Below are positions 51,901 through 57,032 of a DNA stretch of 64,000 nucleotides, in pieces. Origin of the DNA: Siphonodentalium dalli (lineage: Eukaryota; Mollusca; Scaphopoda; Gadilida; Siphonodentaliidae). The stretch spans positions 228,174,578-228,238,577 of the forward strand of contig CP136062.1 in the NCBI GenBank assembly GCA_032622095.1. The letters run 5' to 3'. The position numbers were made by a program, and so were the translations under genes. The notes beneath the pieces were generated by a model. That model was given only the letters and a program-made list of their open reading frames with translations, did not search any database and was not told the origin of the DNA. Numbering within the stretch: the first letter of the stretch is position 1; the number at the start of each line of letters is the position of its first letter.

Positions 51901-54900
51901 GGTACCCCTCACAGACATGAGCAGACGACACTCAGGAATAGATCCTTCTATCTGTGTGAGGCTCACTACGGGTTATGTTACAGACGATAACACTAAGGCA
52001 TTCAGATGGCTGTGATATACCACCCATATGGTACCCCTCACAGACATGAGCAGACAACACTCAGGAATAGATCCTTCTATCTGTGTGAGGCTCACTACGG
52101 GTTATGTTACAGACAATAACACTAAGGCATTCAGATGGCTGTGATATACCACCCATATGGTACCCCTCACATACATGAGCAGACGACACTCAGGAATAGA
52201 TCCTTCTATCTGTGTGAGGCTCACTACGGGTTATATTACAGACAATAACACTAAGGCATTCAGATGACTGTGATATACCACCCATATGGTACCCCTCACA
52301 GACATGATGCGTCCATTACATTGTATCTGTTAACCCTTTACCCAACAGAACGGCCCTGTGCCAATGCATTCTCTTATATATGCGAGTCGACCATAGGTTG
52401 CCTAGCGTATATAAGAGAATGCTTTGGCTTAACACATATTAAAAATGATAAAATTGTCAAAGAATGTAGAAAAATATTATAAAAATTGTTAAAAAATGTA
52501 AGAAAAAATGGTAAAAAGTGTTAAAAAAGATTTTTTTTAGGTCAATGCATTCTCTTATATATGCGAGGCGACCTATGGTCGACTCGCATATATAAGAGAA
52601 TGCATTGGCACAGGGCATAACTGTAACCATCACAATGTGGTCAATGAACCGGATCCAATGATATCCATATTTGTATGGTGTTATTGAGACAGACCGAAGA
52701 TATTTTAGGCTGTTGAAGCTTTATTTGGGCGTTTTTGGCCGCTTTGTTGGGTAAAGGGTTAATGCTCACAACAGTTACTTATTCCCTTCTGTTCAGTTTC
52801 TATATCCGCTAATTTGCAGAAGATAAAATGCATTAACAAGGTGACTAATGGGTGAAGATCACCAACTTTAACTGGGAACTTCACTCTGTCTGATCCTAGG
52901 TCTCCCATAGCAGTTGAGGCTTTACCAGAGGGTGAATTTGGTGATGCTAGCCTGCTGTGCTGGATAGCGTCACTAAATCCACCCTCTGGGGACCTCATTC
53001 TAGAAATGACAGACACACTAGTTCAAGGCTTGAGCTCAACAATCGTAAATATGCGCAACATCATGAAATCCTTATCTGAAGACCTTCGTGTGTGGATGAG
53101 TTTCTATTTTAAAGGTGGCAATCTATCAGGGCTATCATGTCGTGATTGATATTGCTTCAGCGCTTGTCATAAAGTCATGATCAAGATGACAAATTATAAC
53201 CGGATACCTTGCTCAAACGCTGCACTATTAAAGATCATACAGTAATGCTCTAAATAATCGACCCCTTAACCCCGAGAGCTTTCCGATGAATGGCAACAAG
53301 CCATATTTCCGACTAAATCCTGAAAAATTACCCATAATTCTGCTGTGGTTAAGGGGTTGATTATTTAGAGCATTACTGTACTTCACTGTGTTTGTGTTCA
53401 TCGGAATCACAGTTGTTATCAGCTCACCTAATTTCTACTGTCACAAGAACAATTTTCAGTCTTTTAAAGGTACTCAATCTGATTAAACACCCCTAAATTA
53501 CTATTTCTTTGGCTTCGGGGGTAAAATATATTGAATTTGAGTCTAGGAACCACTTCCACGTGCTCAAACGGACAAATTACGGACAAATTGCGGTTGATAA
53601 ATCGAAAATCAAGTGGTTACTATTAACAATAATAACCACTTGATTTTGGAGTTATCCATCTTACACCCGCAATTTGTCCGTAATTTGTCCGTTTGAGCAA
53701 CTGGTAGTGGATCACATCTCCAAAAATTAACAAATTTCAAAAATCGATATCTGATTACTCTGAGCTTTGAAGGGTGGGTTCCTCGACTCGAATCAAATAT
53801 TTTTTACCCCCAAAGCCGAAGAAATAGTAATTTAGGAGCGTCTAATCGGATTGAGTACCTTTAACAATGGCAATCTGATTACATAAAGATTGCGATCACA
53901 ACCACATCACCATCTGATCACCGTAGTACAGAAACTAGGGCCCTGTGATTCCGGGGTTTACAGTCGAATCTAGTCTAATCAAAGAAATTATATTTTCTAT
54001 GCAATGCATACCTTATATATAGCGTGCAATATGATGCTTCTTGTTTTCAATCGATAAAATATGGCAGCTGTCATCAAAGCGAGGGAAAATCAAATTGCAT
54101 TTATGTCAATAAAGTGTTAGTTGTTTGGGTTTTACAGGTTTAGCACTATCGTTGAATTAATTTATTACACACTGATTGCTTTGCAATATTGCATTTATTC
54201 CAATATCAAACTCATTAGCTGCCAATATTAACCGGAAGCTCTGCGTTATAACGCACCTGTGTGAATGGTTTAACTCAGACGATGGATCGTGTTAGTACAA
54301 CGTATGAACCAACAGACACAACCGATTCGTCGTCAGTATTTGGGTTCCTACCTGCCACTGTGTATCAAGTCTGGATATAGTGTGTCTGACATTTGCAAAA
54401 TGGGGTCCCCAGAATGTGAATTTAATGACGCTATCCTGCAATGTGGGCTAGCGCCACCAAATTCTCCCTCTGGGGACCTCATTCTGCTTAGTCCTCAACT
54501 GCTAATGGAGTTCCCCAGTTGATGTTGGGGATGTTCACCCATTAACTCTTTCAATGCCAAGCTTGCATAAATGCGAGTTACCCAGTCGCTGCCAAATACT
54601 CATTTATGCGTGCTTTGTTGTTTTGTTGCATTACAACGGGGGTTCATTTATTTTATGTAGAGTGCTGGTGTGCGCTGACAATTTAGAAGAAAGGTCAGTC
54701 AAAGTCATGCTACTCCTGAAGTTCTACGAGTACAGTCCGAGCCAGAATATACCATTGACAAATTAACTTTTGGTGCATGTGATGCGATATATGAGTGGAA
54801 AATAAACATCATAATTGACTTGGCGGCCTCCTTTCTGCTGATCAGTTTAGCGTCCAAAAATTCTGTCGGAATGAGGTCGGTGAAAAATACGGAATAGTAG

Positions 54901-55942
54901 CCGGAATATGATTATAACTGGTGAAGCATTAATTAATGGGTAGAACAATAGAACAAAAAACAAACATTTAATCATATATGAATTGAAAAAAATTACCGAA
55001 AAACATAAATTAAAGCAAATCCAAGATGGCCACCAATGACACGTGACCCAAAGGCTTTGACCTTGAATGGGTCTCCACGTCGGGGCAGGTGATAGGTCAT
55101 TGTCATATATACCCACATGTGAAGTTTCAACTAAATACACCGATAATTACCCGATAGTCATTGCATTACCCACATATACATAAAATACTTGTATTTACAC
55201 CCAGAATGCTTGGCACTGGGGAGTATGTCTGTGTGGCGGGGGTGGCAGCGAAAGAGTTAATCACCTCGATTATGCAATTTATCGTCTGCAAATTAGGAGA
55301 TATAGAAACTGTACAGAAGGGAAAAAGTAACTGTAAACAATGTTAATTTGAGACTATAGACACTTCCCAGACGATGAGGCCTAAGCAGAATGATGTCCCC
55401 AGAGTGTGTATTTGGTGATGCTAGCCCACTATGTGGGATAGTGTCACTAAATTCACCCTCTGTGGACCTCATTCTGCACTGGTGCAACCTATAATAAGAT
55501 TCAATTAGCCATTAATCCACATTTGAGACGTACTAAGATTCTTCCGTATTATTTATGGAACTTATATATTAGCAATTCTTGGGAGGACTCAAATTCCTGC
55601 CTTCTGGTAATCAATTTTACAGTTACCCGATTGAACACATAAAGCTGAATTTCGCAAATACTAAAACATTGAAACTTAAACTTTCACACAATTTCCCTAT
55701 TCTAGTCAGCAAAACAATGTTGCTGCCACGTAAAATATTTAATGACCCACTTAATATTCATATCCACGGATCACATTATGCTAAGAACTTTTATTTTGTT
55801 TCAGACAACTCTACATGAACTGGTTGGAAATTACACCTGGCACCTGTCGAACAAACCCCAAGAGATTAAAATGAAATGGCTGCCTGTATCAAGACCAAGA
55901 GAAACTATTCTTGTTTGTTTTACTCAGTATGACAATGGATAA
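9708..55942 (+). CDS. cytochrome P450, ten coding exons, possibly clan 74-like
   Basis: A heme-thiolate P450 assembled from exons 9708-9897, 12351-12428, 13526-13610, 20072-20241, 23809-23894, 36374-36568, 46177-46275, 47526-47653, 51703-51784 and 55805-55942. All introns are GT-AG, phases match at every junction, and the total is 1251 nt (416 residues plus TAA). Seen motifs: ExxR in the K-helix (E284-V-R-R287), PERF-like FKPDRW (336-341), heme loop FSFGGAKRRCQG with ligand Cys360 and Ala where the second Gly is usual. The I-helix (about 237-262, core TSALVPKALASILTSF) has no AGxxT or acidic-Thr pair. There is no hydrophobic N-terminal anchor after Met1, but exon 1 is open in frame back to its acceptor, so an upstream exon could add one. 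At 416 residues it is shorter than the usual 450-500; the stretch between I- and K-helices is about 20-25 residues short. Loss of the oxygen-activating Thr is known in clan 74 (allene oxide synthase, hydroperoxide lyase, epoxyalcohol synthase); that assignment is inference. Confidence 0.9.
10226..10515. repeat. dispersed direct repeat, copy 2
   Basis: Partner of 6955-7240, in intron 1. No coding potential. Confidence 0.65.
10527..10674. mobile_element. inverted-repeat element
   Basis: ATCTCACATGAGTTTCTATT and complement at the far end; arms of about 70 bp with mismatches meet near GAGGTTTACCGAGG. Confidence 0.6.
11222..11330. mobile_element. T-family core fragment
   Basis: CTTCCATAGGGAAGCCTCAC, ATAAGAGAATATATTGGCC and a second inverted half (TTATTCTCTTGTATATGCGA). 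Termini are absent. Confidence 0.5.
11372..11586. mobile_element. P-family palindromic MITE, full length
   Basis: About 105-bp arms, almost perfectly complementary, meeting at 'CTCTCCACGAGAG' near 11478. Ends are CAGTAATGCTCT and its complement with one extra TA-like change; TA flanks on both sides. No coding capacity. The hairpin can form along the whole length. Confidence 0.75.
11700..12060. repeat. GT-rich degenerate tandem repeat
   Basis: Two to three units with 'GACATGG...CCTATTTGGACC', 'GTGGTGACCATTTTGGAT' and 'GGGGTGTTGGATGGGGG'. No gene. Confidence 0.5.
12110..12275 (+). mobile_element. 5S-rRNA-derived SINE, copy 3 (best preserved)
   Basis: GATCGCTGAAGTTAAGCAAT, then GTCAGTCCTTGGATGGGTGA and CCAGCTGGTGATTCCAGTGC closely follow 5S rRNA from box A through box C. 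The tail ends CTCTCGTTCTGTTACA. It lies 75 nt upstream of exon 2. Confidence 0.78.
12351..12428 (+). CDS. P450 exon 2 (residues 64-89)
   Basis: Acceptor CTTCATCTTTACAG and donor G|GTGAGT. The split codon G+AT gives Asp64, continuing DADHCMDFGYKTLMEEIYG and ending ILFTD. It covers the B-helix / B-C loop and leads into the C-helix exon. A 5S-derived SINE ends about 75 nt upstream of its acceptor. Confidence 0.85.
12578..12680. mobile_element. H-family MITE fragment
   Basis: One palindrome: ATGAGGTACCCAGTAGGTGA to ATTCTCCCTCTGAAAACTTC. Termini are missing. Confidence 0.55.
13526..13610 (+). CDS. P450 exon 3 (C-helix, residues 90-118)
   Basis: Acceptor TTTATTCCAG; donor AG|GTAACA. It encodes GEVAHHLRDSLHTLFTPES and on to RPVIQR. 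The C-helix usually carries WxxxR contacting a heme propionate. Here the Trp is replaced (AHHLRDSL) and Arg97 may serve. An H-family MITE starts (CAAGTCTGAG) only 4 nt into the intron, so the donor beyond +4 is transposon sequence. Confidence 0.85.
13615..14033. mobile_element. H-family MITE, long subtype, abutting exon 3 donor
   Basis: Starts CAAGTCTGAGTTTAATGTGT four bases into intron 3. It contains palindrome 1, a 200-bp middle (TGGGAGACATGGACTCAGAT) and palindrome 2, ending near GCAAATGACATGCAC. The expected right terminus is missing, so it is truncated. Collinear with 26978-27360 and (reversed) 61690-62045. Confidence 0.7.
14826..14962. mobile_element. inverted-repeat element
   Basis: GCATGGCC...ATAGCCTG at the left and CAGGCTATTTGGCCATGC at the right; TGTCTCTTTGGAAAGC pairs with GCTTTTCAAAGAGACA. 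Confidence 0.55.
15796..15884. repeat. 16-bp minisatellite
   Basis: About six copies of CTATTCCGAAGGTTCG with single-base variants. Confidence 0.88.
16844..16870. repeat. 27-base G run
   Basis: Uninterrupted G homopolymer. Shorter runs of the same kind occur at 1320-1337, 17101-17112, 17213-17226 and within the 7-kb element. The exact length is uncertain in any assembly. Confidence 0.9.
16939..17043. mobile_element. inverted repeat, 35-bp arms
   Basis: GATCATGCCATGAACCTCTA ... GCTAACGCCC (16939-16973) pairs with 17009-17043 with one mismatch; the spacer is 35 bp. Confidence 0.75.
17240..18984. other. intron 3 stretch, no gene recognised
   Basis: The longest frame is 120 codons on the minus strand (17849-18211). 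It shows no motif and no splice-consistent context. AT-rich, with a TTAA repeat near 18348. Confidence 0.4.
18985..19105. mobile_element. inverted-repeat element, ends CACAGTTGTTGG
   Basis: Left CACAGTTGTTGGAAACTTGT and its complement at the right. The inner arms ACCCCTACTTATTAATATA pair as well. A 16-bp one-sided insertion (GGTGACATCTCTTTTC) breaks the symmetry. Confidence 0.6.
19778..20031. mobile_element. H-family hAT-like MITE with 8-bp target duplication
   Basis: Ends CAAGCCTTGAAATA and TATTTCAAGGCTTG. The target duplication ACTGCATA is at 19770-19777 and 20032-20039. Two palindromes are separated by CTGAGGTGTAAG. It ends 40 nt before exon 4, so the branch point of intron 3 lies in the last bases of or just after this element. 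Confidence 0.85.
20072..20241 (+). CDS. P450 exon 4 (D-F helices, residues 118-175)
   Basis: Acceptor TTCTATTGTAG, donor CATG|GTAAGT. It encodes VVHDNINKLKSDAVCGYSIF through FKRLATEVCLSLFLGLN to TTTHWHG, matching the D-, E- and F-helix region of P450s of the CYP26/CYP120/clan 74 style. It is sandwiched between an H-type MITE ending 40 nt upstream (20031) and a T-type MITE starting 38 nt downstream (20280). Confidence 0.87.
20280..20679. mobile_element. T-family piggyBac-like MITE, 400 bp
   Basis: Nearly identical to 6508-6908, with TTAA ends (20280-20283, 20676-20679) and TIR CCCTTTACCCAACA. It begins 38 nt after exon 4. Confidence 0.82.
20680..21728. other. intron 4 stretch, nothing recognised
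   Basis: AT-rich. No repeat family shared with other parts of the window and no coding signal. Confidence 0.4.
21729..22607. mobile_element. T-family MITE with expanded linker and nested insertion
   Basis: TTAA-CCCTTTCATGATGGGAG at the left and a diverged right end (CTTCATGAAACTG-TTAA). The linker is expanded into a degenerate AT-rich array (21810-22080, 22465-22520). Contains the 22083-22461 insertion. Confidence 0.65.
22083..22461. mobile_element. PIF/Harbinger-like MITE with TAA duplication
   Basis: TIR GGCGACACCAATTTTTAA with its complement at the right end, continuing CTGGTTTACGAAC. TAA is at 22080-22082 and 22462-22464. Removing the element restores AATGTAAGAAAA, the array phrase of the host element. 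A 3-bp TWA duplication and GG start fit PIF/Harbinger. Confidence 0.75.
23199..23339. mobile_element. inverted repeat, about 65-bp arms
   Basis: GTTACGAGATGCTTAGTGAT at the left, ACCACTAAGCGTCTCGTAAC at the right. Arms share GGATATGGTGTCATGTGAG and GAGATCAATATTAGGCT. Confidence 0.7.
23749..23838 (+). repeat. 30-bp triplication carrying the exon 5 splice acceptor
   Basis: Three head-to-tail units of GTATAATCAGTGTTCCTCTC + TCCATTACAG. Unit 1 (23749-23778) diverges slightly, unit 2 (23779-23808) is canonical, and unit 3 (23809-23838) runs into coding sequence with ATTAAA in place of ATTACAG. Units 1 and 2 end in a good pyrimidine tract plus CAG. Coding sequence of exon 5 is thus also the pyrimidine tract of the acceptor. 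Confidence 0.9.
23809..23894 (+). CDS. P450 exon 5 (F-G loop, residues 175-203), tandem acceptors
   Basis: The chosen acceptor is CTCTCCATTACAG ending 23808. An identical acceptor 30 nt upstream (ending 23778) would start the exon at 23779 and insert ten residues (GIISVPLSIT) in frame. The sequence reads GIISVPLSIKIPLPGIVDAS and ends RKALDAK. The donor AAG|GTTGGT is weak. The downstream choice gives the ordinary single 'GxISVPL..IPLPG' motif after HWH. Both choices keep the frame. Confidence 0.8.
23930..26005. other. intron 5 stretch with two diverged direct repeats
   Basis: CCATGGGAACCTGTGCAC and CCCCCTTTTTCGACTTA occur twice (24240-24330 and 24430-24505). A 90-codon frame at 24701-24973 has no recognisable domain. 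Otherwise no feature. Confidence 0.45.
26010..26745. repeat. diverged tandem repeat related to the 150-bp unit
   Basis: Five degenerate units with CGGATGATAACTTTAGTAGA, CAGGTCAAGTTCGAA and GAGTTATG(G/T)CC phrases, spaced about 130-145 bp, preceded by GTCC-rich sequence at 25968-25996. It resembles the interior of the 42851-44501 element. Confidence 0.7.
27380..27735. repeat. GATGGCTA array, left end of nested element
   Basis: More than twenty GATGGCTA/TAGCCATC motifs, including GGCCGATGGCTAGTA tandem copies at 27595-27700. The counterpart is at 35846-36060. Confidence 0.8.
28190..28850. repeat. left subterminal array, three units of about 200-215 bp
   Basis: Each unit contains GTTGGGCCAACGT, 'CATTTCTATC', 'GGCTGTTGCCGCTGGCTCGG', many (T/C)CGACG motifs, and 'GGTGAATTCCACTAATAATA'. 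Units start near 28190, 28403 and 28606. GC- and CpG-rich against an AT-rich background. Multiple reading frames are open only because of composition. Confidence 0.85.
31100..34300. other. interior of the 7-kb element, no gene seen
   Basis: Noncoding, with repeated phrases such as CACCTTGGAATTTTCAACTG and GGAAATTTCCAAC beside poly-C or poly-G runs. The same phrases occur at 17.05-17.25 kb, so this interior contains a dispersed repeat found elsewhere in the gene. The rest of the interior (28.86-31.1 kb, 34.3-34.75 kb) also holds no gene that I can see. Confidence 0.5.
34750..35180. repeat. right subterminal array, about 68-bp units
   Basis: Four to five units with 'GTCGACGTTGGGCCATCGTC', 'GTACCAACCACAAAAG' and 'GGGCCAACGTAATTATTCCA'. 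They share the GTTGGGCCAACG theme with the left array but differ in the rest of the unit. Confidence 0.8.
36094..36173. repeat. 27-bp triplication of an H-element end
   Basis: GACAGGCACACTAAACTCTG + GCTTACT three times head to tail. It is the right terminus of the outer H element. Confidence 0.85.
36374..36568 (+). CDS. P450 exon 6 (G-I helices, residues 204-268), repeated donor
   Basis: Acceptor TATTGTTACAG, phase 0. It encodes ESLLHIIGEKRRDGSSDFF through the I-helix HLLLFTSALVPKALASILTS to LNTPDKDW. The first donor is GATTGG|GTGAGT at 36569. The same segment (CCAGACAAAGATTGG plus GTGAGT and spacer) then recurs 32 more times, so the 3' exon boundary is ambiguous among 33 in-frame donors. 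The first donor joins cleanly to exon 7 (RLEKNLEHEIEC). Confidence 0.82.
36554..37642 (+). repeat. 33-bp minisatellite, 33 copies, carrying the exon 6 splice donor
   Basis: The unit is CCAGACAAAGATTGG, then GTGAGTAATGTTAACGTA. Thirty-three units run without indels (1089 bp), with point variants: GATTGG or GATGGG before the donor, AATG or AAAG after it. The first unit's CCAGACAAAGATTGG is the coding end of exon 6, so each unit repeats the exon end plus the first 18 nt of intron. The unit is a multiple of three without stop codons, so the frame stays open through the array to a stop at about 37646. The complementary strand is also open, which is a by-product of the repeat. Confidence 0.95.
38050..41740. 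mobile_element. 3.7-kb foldback element, arms about 1.7 kb
   Basis: Left-arm phrases such as AATGGTAAATATTGCACCAG recur as complements in the right arm (e.g. CTGGTGTAATATTTACC near 41440). The axis is near 39698: GGGTGGCTATCGCTTTCC (39652-39669) pairs with 39727-39744. The inner arms (39.05-40.5 kb) are degenerate arrays with TATGGTCATG / GTGTATACCTG-like phrases. An H-type MITE (41069-41310) interrupts only the right arm. No coding potential. Confidence 0.75.
41069..41310. mobile_element. H-family hAT-like MITE with 8-bp target duplication
   Basis: Ends CAAGCCTTGAAATA and TATTTCAAGGCTTG. The target duplication ACGATGTC is at 41061-41068 and 41311-41318. The interior is two palindromes built on CAGAATGAGGTCTCCAGAGG. 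The opposite arm of the surrounding foldback has the uninterrupted site. Confidence 0.85.
42228..42499. repeat. 54-bp minisatellite, five copies
   Basis: Unit AATTAATGATGAACAAACAG + TTTATATTCACGGACACATG + TTCACTACTATTAT, almost identical copies. Open on both strands only because 54 is a multiple of three. Confidence 0.92.
42916..42966. repeat. GTCC/GTCT microsatellite
   Basis: (GTCC)n then (GTCT)n at the start of the 1.65-kb element; a shorter one at 7905-7940 and GTCC copies at 25968-25996. Confidence 0.9.
42960..43870. repeat. 150-bp tandem repeat, about six units
   Basis: Phase markers TTATGGCCCT fall at 43101, 43252, 43402 and 43552 (151, 150, 150 bp). Each unit holds CAGATCGAGTTCGAATATGG and ATCTGATCGGAACCAAATTT. 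Units after 43600 are diverged. The frame is open over three units because 150 is a multiple of three. Confidence 0.85.
44953..45060. mobile_element. P-family MITE, single arm
   Basis: Starts CAGTAATGCCCTAAGTAATC and continues through GGATTTAGTCGG to GGAAAGCTCTCAGAG, where the second arm is missing. A truncated copy. Confidence 0.6.
45430..45850. mobile_element. H-family MITE, long subtype
   Basis: Two palindromes (near 45433-45515 and 45645-45735) separated by TTAGTTACTTTTTTCATTCT-type sequence. It is diverged and its termini are not clear. Confidence 0.55.
46177..46275 (+). CDS. P450 exon 7 (K-helix ExxR, residues 269-301)
   Basis: Acceptor ACATTCTGTTTCAG, donor AAG|GTACGT, phase 0 at both ends. 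It encodes RLEKNLEHEIECTLLEVRRL then YPPFIGGRRLVTK. E284 and R287 form the universal ExxR that stabilises the heme-binding core, followed by the typical LYPP. An H-type MITE begins about 27 nt after the donor. Confidence 0.9.
46303..46570. mobile_element. H-family MITE just downstream of exon 7
   Basis: Starts CAAGTCTGTCTCTGACATTT 27 nt after the exon 7 donor. One palindrome is followed by the TTTTTAGTTACTTTTTCCCC middle segment. The right end is unclear and merges into a G-family fragment. Confidence 0.55.
46565..46800. mobile_element. G-family fragment
   Basis: TTTAGAGTTATCCATCTTCA through GAGCTTTGATGGGTGGGTTC to AATAGTAATTTGGGAGTGTT, the right half of the family. Confidence 0.5.
46803..46943. 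mobile_element. inverted-repeat element with TTAA flanks
   Basis: TTAA-TTGTTCTGAGCAG at the left and ACTCAGAACAG-TTAA at the right; imperfect arms of about 55 bp around GAGGCACTAGCC. A small MITE of undetermined family. Confidence 0.5.
47138..47287. mobile_element. inverted-repeat element
   Basis: AAATAGAGAGTAATCAAT at the left, ATTGATTACTCTATTT at the right, and a central GTGTGCGTTAGCGCAC palindrome. The 99-codon frame over it is a chance product. Confidence 0.5.
47526..47653 (+). CDS. P450 exon 8 (beta-2 sheet and PERF region, residues 302-344)
   Basis: Acceptor TTTCTATTGCAG, donor AG|GTAAAC. It encodes NSTLAGYHIPSGHAVMYSTY, then LAHRDPSIFEDPEEFKPDRW and KDR. 'GYxIPxG', 'HRDPxxFxDPexFxPDRW' are the standard P450 signatures ahead of the heme loop. 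Confidence 0.92.
47930..49850. repeat. degenerate 300-bp-scale repeats in intron 8
   Basis: Several diverged units with CATCCGATCATCACCAAACT, GGTGACCTCTAGATGGGAGC, 'GCAGCCATCTTGGATTTTA' and 'CCTTTGGC(A/T)CA'. An H-type MITE (48594-48930) interrupts them. No coding capacity. Confidence 0.7.
48594..48930. mobile_element. H-family MITE in intron 8
   Basis: CAAGCTTGAAATAGCATGTC start, palindrome to 48716, then the middle segment reversed (AGAAACTGAACAGAAGGGAA) to AGGTCCCCAATG. The second palindrome is missing. Confidence 0.6.
49863..50400. repeat. 45-bp minisatellite, about 11 copies
   Basis: Unit GGGAACTACTCGTCAATGAG + TATTCAGTAAAGAAAGAGTTAATAA (two pieces, 45 bp). The complementary strand is open through the array as a 15-residue repeat (FFTEYSLTSSSLINS), because 45 is a multiple of three. 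Confidence 0.9.
50531..50702. mobile_element. T-family MITE, short subtype
   Basis: TTAA-CCCTTCCATGACTGAAG to CCGTCATGAAAGGGT-TTAA, one core hairpin (CCAGTGCATTCTCTTGAATT ... AGGAGAATGCACTGG). Same outer end as 57906-58130. Confidence 0.65.
50736..51195. mobile_element. element with T-type cores but a different terminal repeat
   Basis: Two complete CCAATGCATTCTC hairpins flanked by long inverted ends: GTGACCC ... CCAGTCGGAAGTCGGGATTT left, complement right (AATCCCGACTTCCGATTGG ... GGGTCAC). The usual CCCTTT end is absent. The middle holds a phrase (CAGACAAACATGAGCAGACG) related to the 129-bp array at 51849. Confidence 0.6.
51235..51690. mobile_element. G-family element ending at exon 9 acceptor
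   Basis: Contains ACAACAACATTTCTTCAAAA, then TAGAGTTATCCATCTTATTC, TTTTTACCCCCGAATCC and GATCGGATTTATATGCATCT-TTAA (ends 51690). The left terminus is degraded. Only 11 bases (CTGTTTTCC plus flanks) separate it from exon 9's AG. Confidence 0.6.
51703..51784 (+). CDS. P450 exon 9 (heme-thiolate loop, Cys360)
   Basis: Acceptor GCTGTTTTCCAG, donor AAG|GTATGG. It encodes RSDLTELFSFGGAKRRCQG then IPLVDLILK. Cys360 is the heme ligand. The consensus FxxGxRxCxG is met except Ala356 for Gly. The end of a G-family transposon (TTAA at 51687-51690) lies 11 nt upstream of the acceptor AG. A 129-bp tandem array starts 65 nt after the donor. Confidence 0.93.
51849..52310. repeat. 129-bp tandem repeat, 3.6 copies
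   Basis: TTACAGAC markers at 51849, 51978, 52107 and 52236 (129 bp each). Units hold ATGGTACCCCTCACAGACAT and GGCTCACTACGGGTTATGTT. A diverged partial unit lies inside 50736-51195. Confidence 0.9.
52330..52762. mobile_element. T-family piggyBac-like MITE
   Basis: TTAA both ends, TIR CCCTTTACCCAACA / TTGTTGGGTAAAGGG, two core hairpins and an AT-rich linker. Slightly diverged from 20280-20679. Confidence 0.78.
52770..53032. mobile_element. H-family MITE in intron 9
   Basis: The middle segment (CCCTTCTGTTCAGTTTCTAT) is followed by a palindrome and a right terminus CTAGTTCAAGGCTTG. The left terminus is lost next to the T element ending 52762. Confidence 0.6.
53240..53382. mobile_element. P-family MITE with deleted left arm
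   Basis: The outer 25 bp of the left arm (CAGTAATGCTCTAAATAATC) is followed directly by the hairpin loop and a full right arm. An internal deletion has removed most of one arm. TA flanks are present. Confidence 0.6.
53464..53864. mobile_element. G-family element, TTAA flanks, long terminal repeats
   Basis: TTAA-AGGTACTCAATCTGATTA left and GGATTGAGTACCT-TTAA right. Inverted similarity extends about 60 bp through AATTACTATTTCTTTGGCTT. A second inverted repeat inside (CAAACGGACAAATTACGGAC and complement) surrounds AACAATAATAACCACTTG. Confidence 0.7.
54383..55490. mobile_element. H-family MITE split by a TTAA element
   Basis: The left part (54383-54541) and right part (55261-55490) together give the usual two-palindrome structure. 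The join GTTCACCCA-TTAA-TCACCTCG matches the corresponding site in other H copies (e.g. 48777-48796). Ends are diverged. Confidence 0.6.
54542..55260. mobile_element. TTAA-flanked element, TIR start CTCTTT
   Basis: TTAA at both ends (54542-54545 and 55257-55260). The left end CTCTTTCAATGCCAAGC and the right phrase GCTTGGCACTGGGGAG plus AGCGAAAGAG form imperfect inverted ends. It resembles the T family outer ends but lacks its core. No transposase seen. Confidence 0.55.
55805..55942 (+). CDS. P450 exon 10, C-terminus and stop
   Basis: Acceptor TTTTGTTTCAG, phase 0. It encodes TTLHELVGNYTWHLSNKPQE and on to SRPRETILVCFTQYDNG, then TAA at 55940-55942. It fits the L-helix end and beta-3/4 sheet with a P450-like C-terminal 'PxsrPrexilVcF'. 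No AATAAA lies close to the stop; the first ATTAAA is near 56286. Confidence 0.87.
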   Translation, partial: TTLHELVGNYTWHLSNKPQEIKMKWLPVSRPRETILVCFTQYDNG

Positions 55943-56287
55943 TGACAAGAATGATAGTTGTTTCATATTAGTGAATACTTCAGATCATTCCAATCAAAAT
56001 CTCATATTATAACTGTGATATATTAATATTATTTATTTGACGTATACATTAACATTTTTTATTACATTCCTACATGTGTGATTTACCTTGATGTCTCGAG
56101 TGATTATAAATGATTATTTCGCTAGTGAATTATGTCACTTTAACTAACATGTTATCTATATACTAGTATGCCTGCTATCAAAATTTCTGCGTCATGGCTA
56201 TAATGGTGGTACTATTCAGATGTTTGTACAACCAACATACGTGCCTCGCCTGAATTCCATCAATTGATTACTCTCTATATGGATCTA

Positions 56288-57032
56288 TTAAAGGTACACA
56301 ATCCGATTTGTCCCATATCATCAGATTCCAACAACAACATTTCTTTAAATGCTGCTTCTGTTATCAGAATCGATTAATTGCCAAAAAATAATGCTAACCA
56401 GTCAACTATAGTATAAAATTGTCCAAAAAGTGTTATATATCAACATTTAGTTCAATTCAGTTCGGTATTGAGAGGATGTCGTTCAGTACGTCAAATATTT
56501 GTTGCCCGCCAAATATTCCAGGTGGTGAAAAATAGCAGATTTCAAAAATCAATATCTGATAACTCCTCAACTCGAATAAAATATTTTTTACGCCTGAAGC
56601 CAAAGAAATAATAATTTAGGAGCGTTAATTCGGATTATGATAGTAATTTAGGAGCGTTAATTCGGATTATAATAGTAATTTAGGAGCGTTAATTCGGATT
56701 ATAATAGTAATTTAGGAGCGTTAATTCGGATTATAATAATAATTTAGGAGCGTTAATTCGGATTATAATAGTAATTTAGGAGCGTTAATTCGGATTATAA
56801 TAATAATTTAGGAGCGTTAATTCGGATTAAAATAATAATTTAGGAGCGTTAATTCGGATTATAATAATAATTTAGGAGCATTAATTCGGATTATAATAAT
56901 AATATAGGAGCGTTAATTCGGATTATAATAGTAATTTAGGAGCGTTAATTCGGATTATAATAATAATTTAGGAGCGTTAATTCGGATTATAATAATAATT
57001 TAGGAGCGTTAATTCGGATTATGCATCTTTAA
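56288..57032. mobile_element. G-family element with expanded right end
   Basis: TTAA-AGGTACACAATCCGATTT left, TTCGGATTATGCATCT-TTAA right. The right terminal repeat contains a 32-bp minisatellite. The middle (ACAACAACATTTCTTTAAAT) matches 51270-51400. Confidence 0.65.
56605..57025. repeat. 32-bp minisatellite, 13 copies
   Basis: Unit AATAGTAATTTAGGAGCGTT + AATTCGGATTAT. The AGGAGC marker recurs every 32 bp from 56619 to 57003. The unit is a piece of the G-family terminal repeat (single copy at 53824-53850). Confidence 0.92.
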
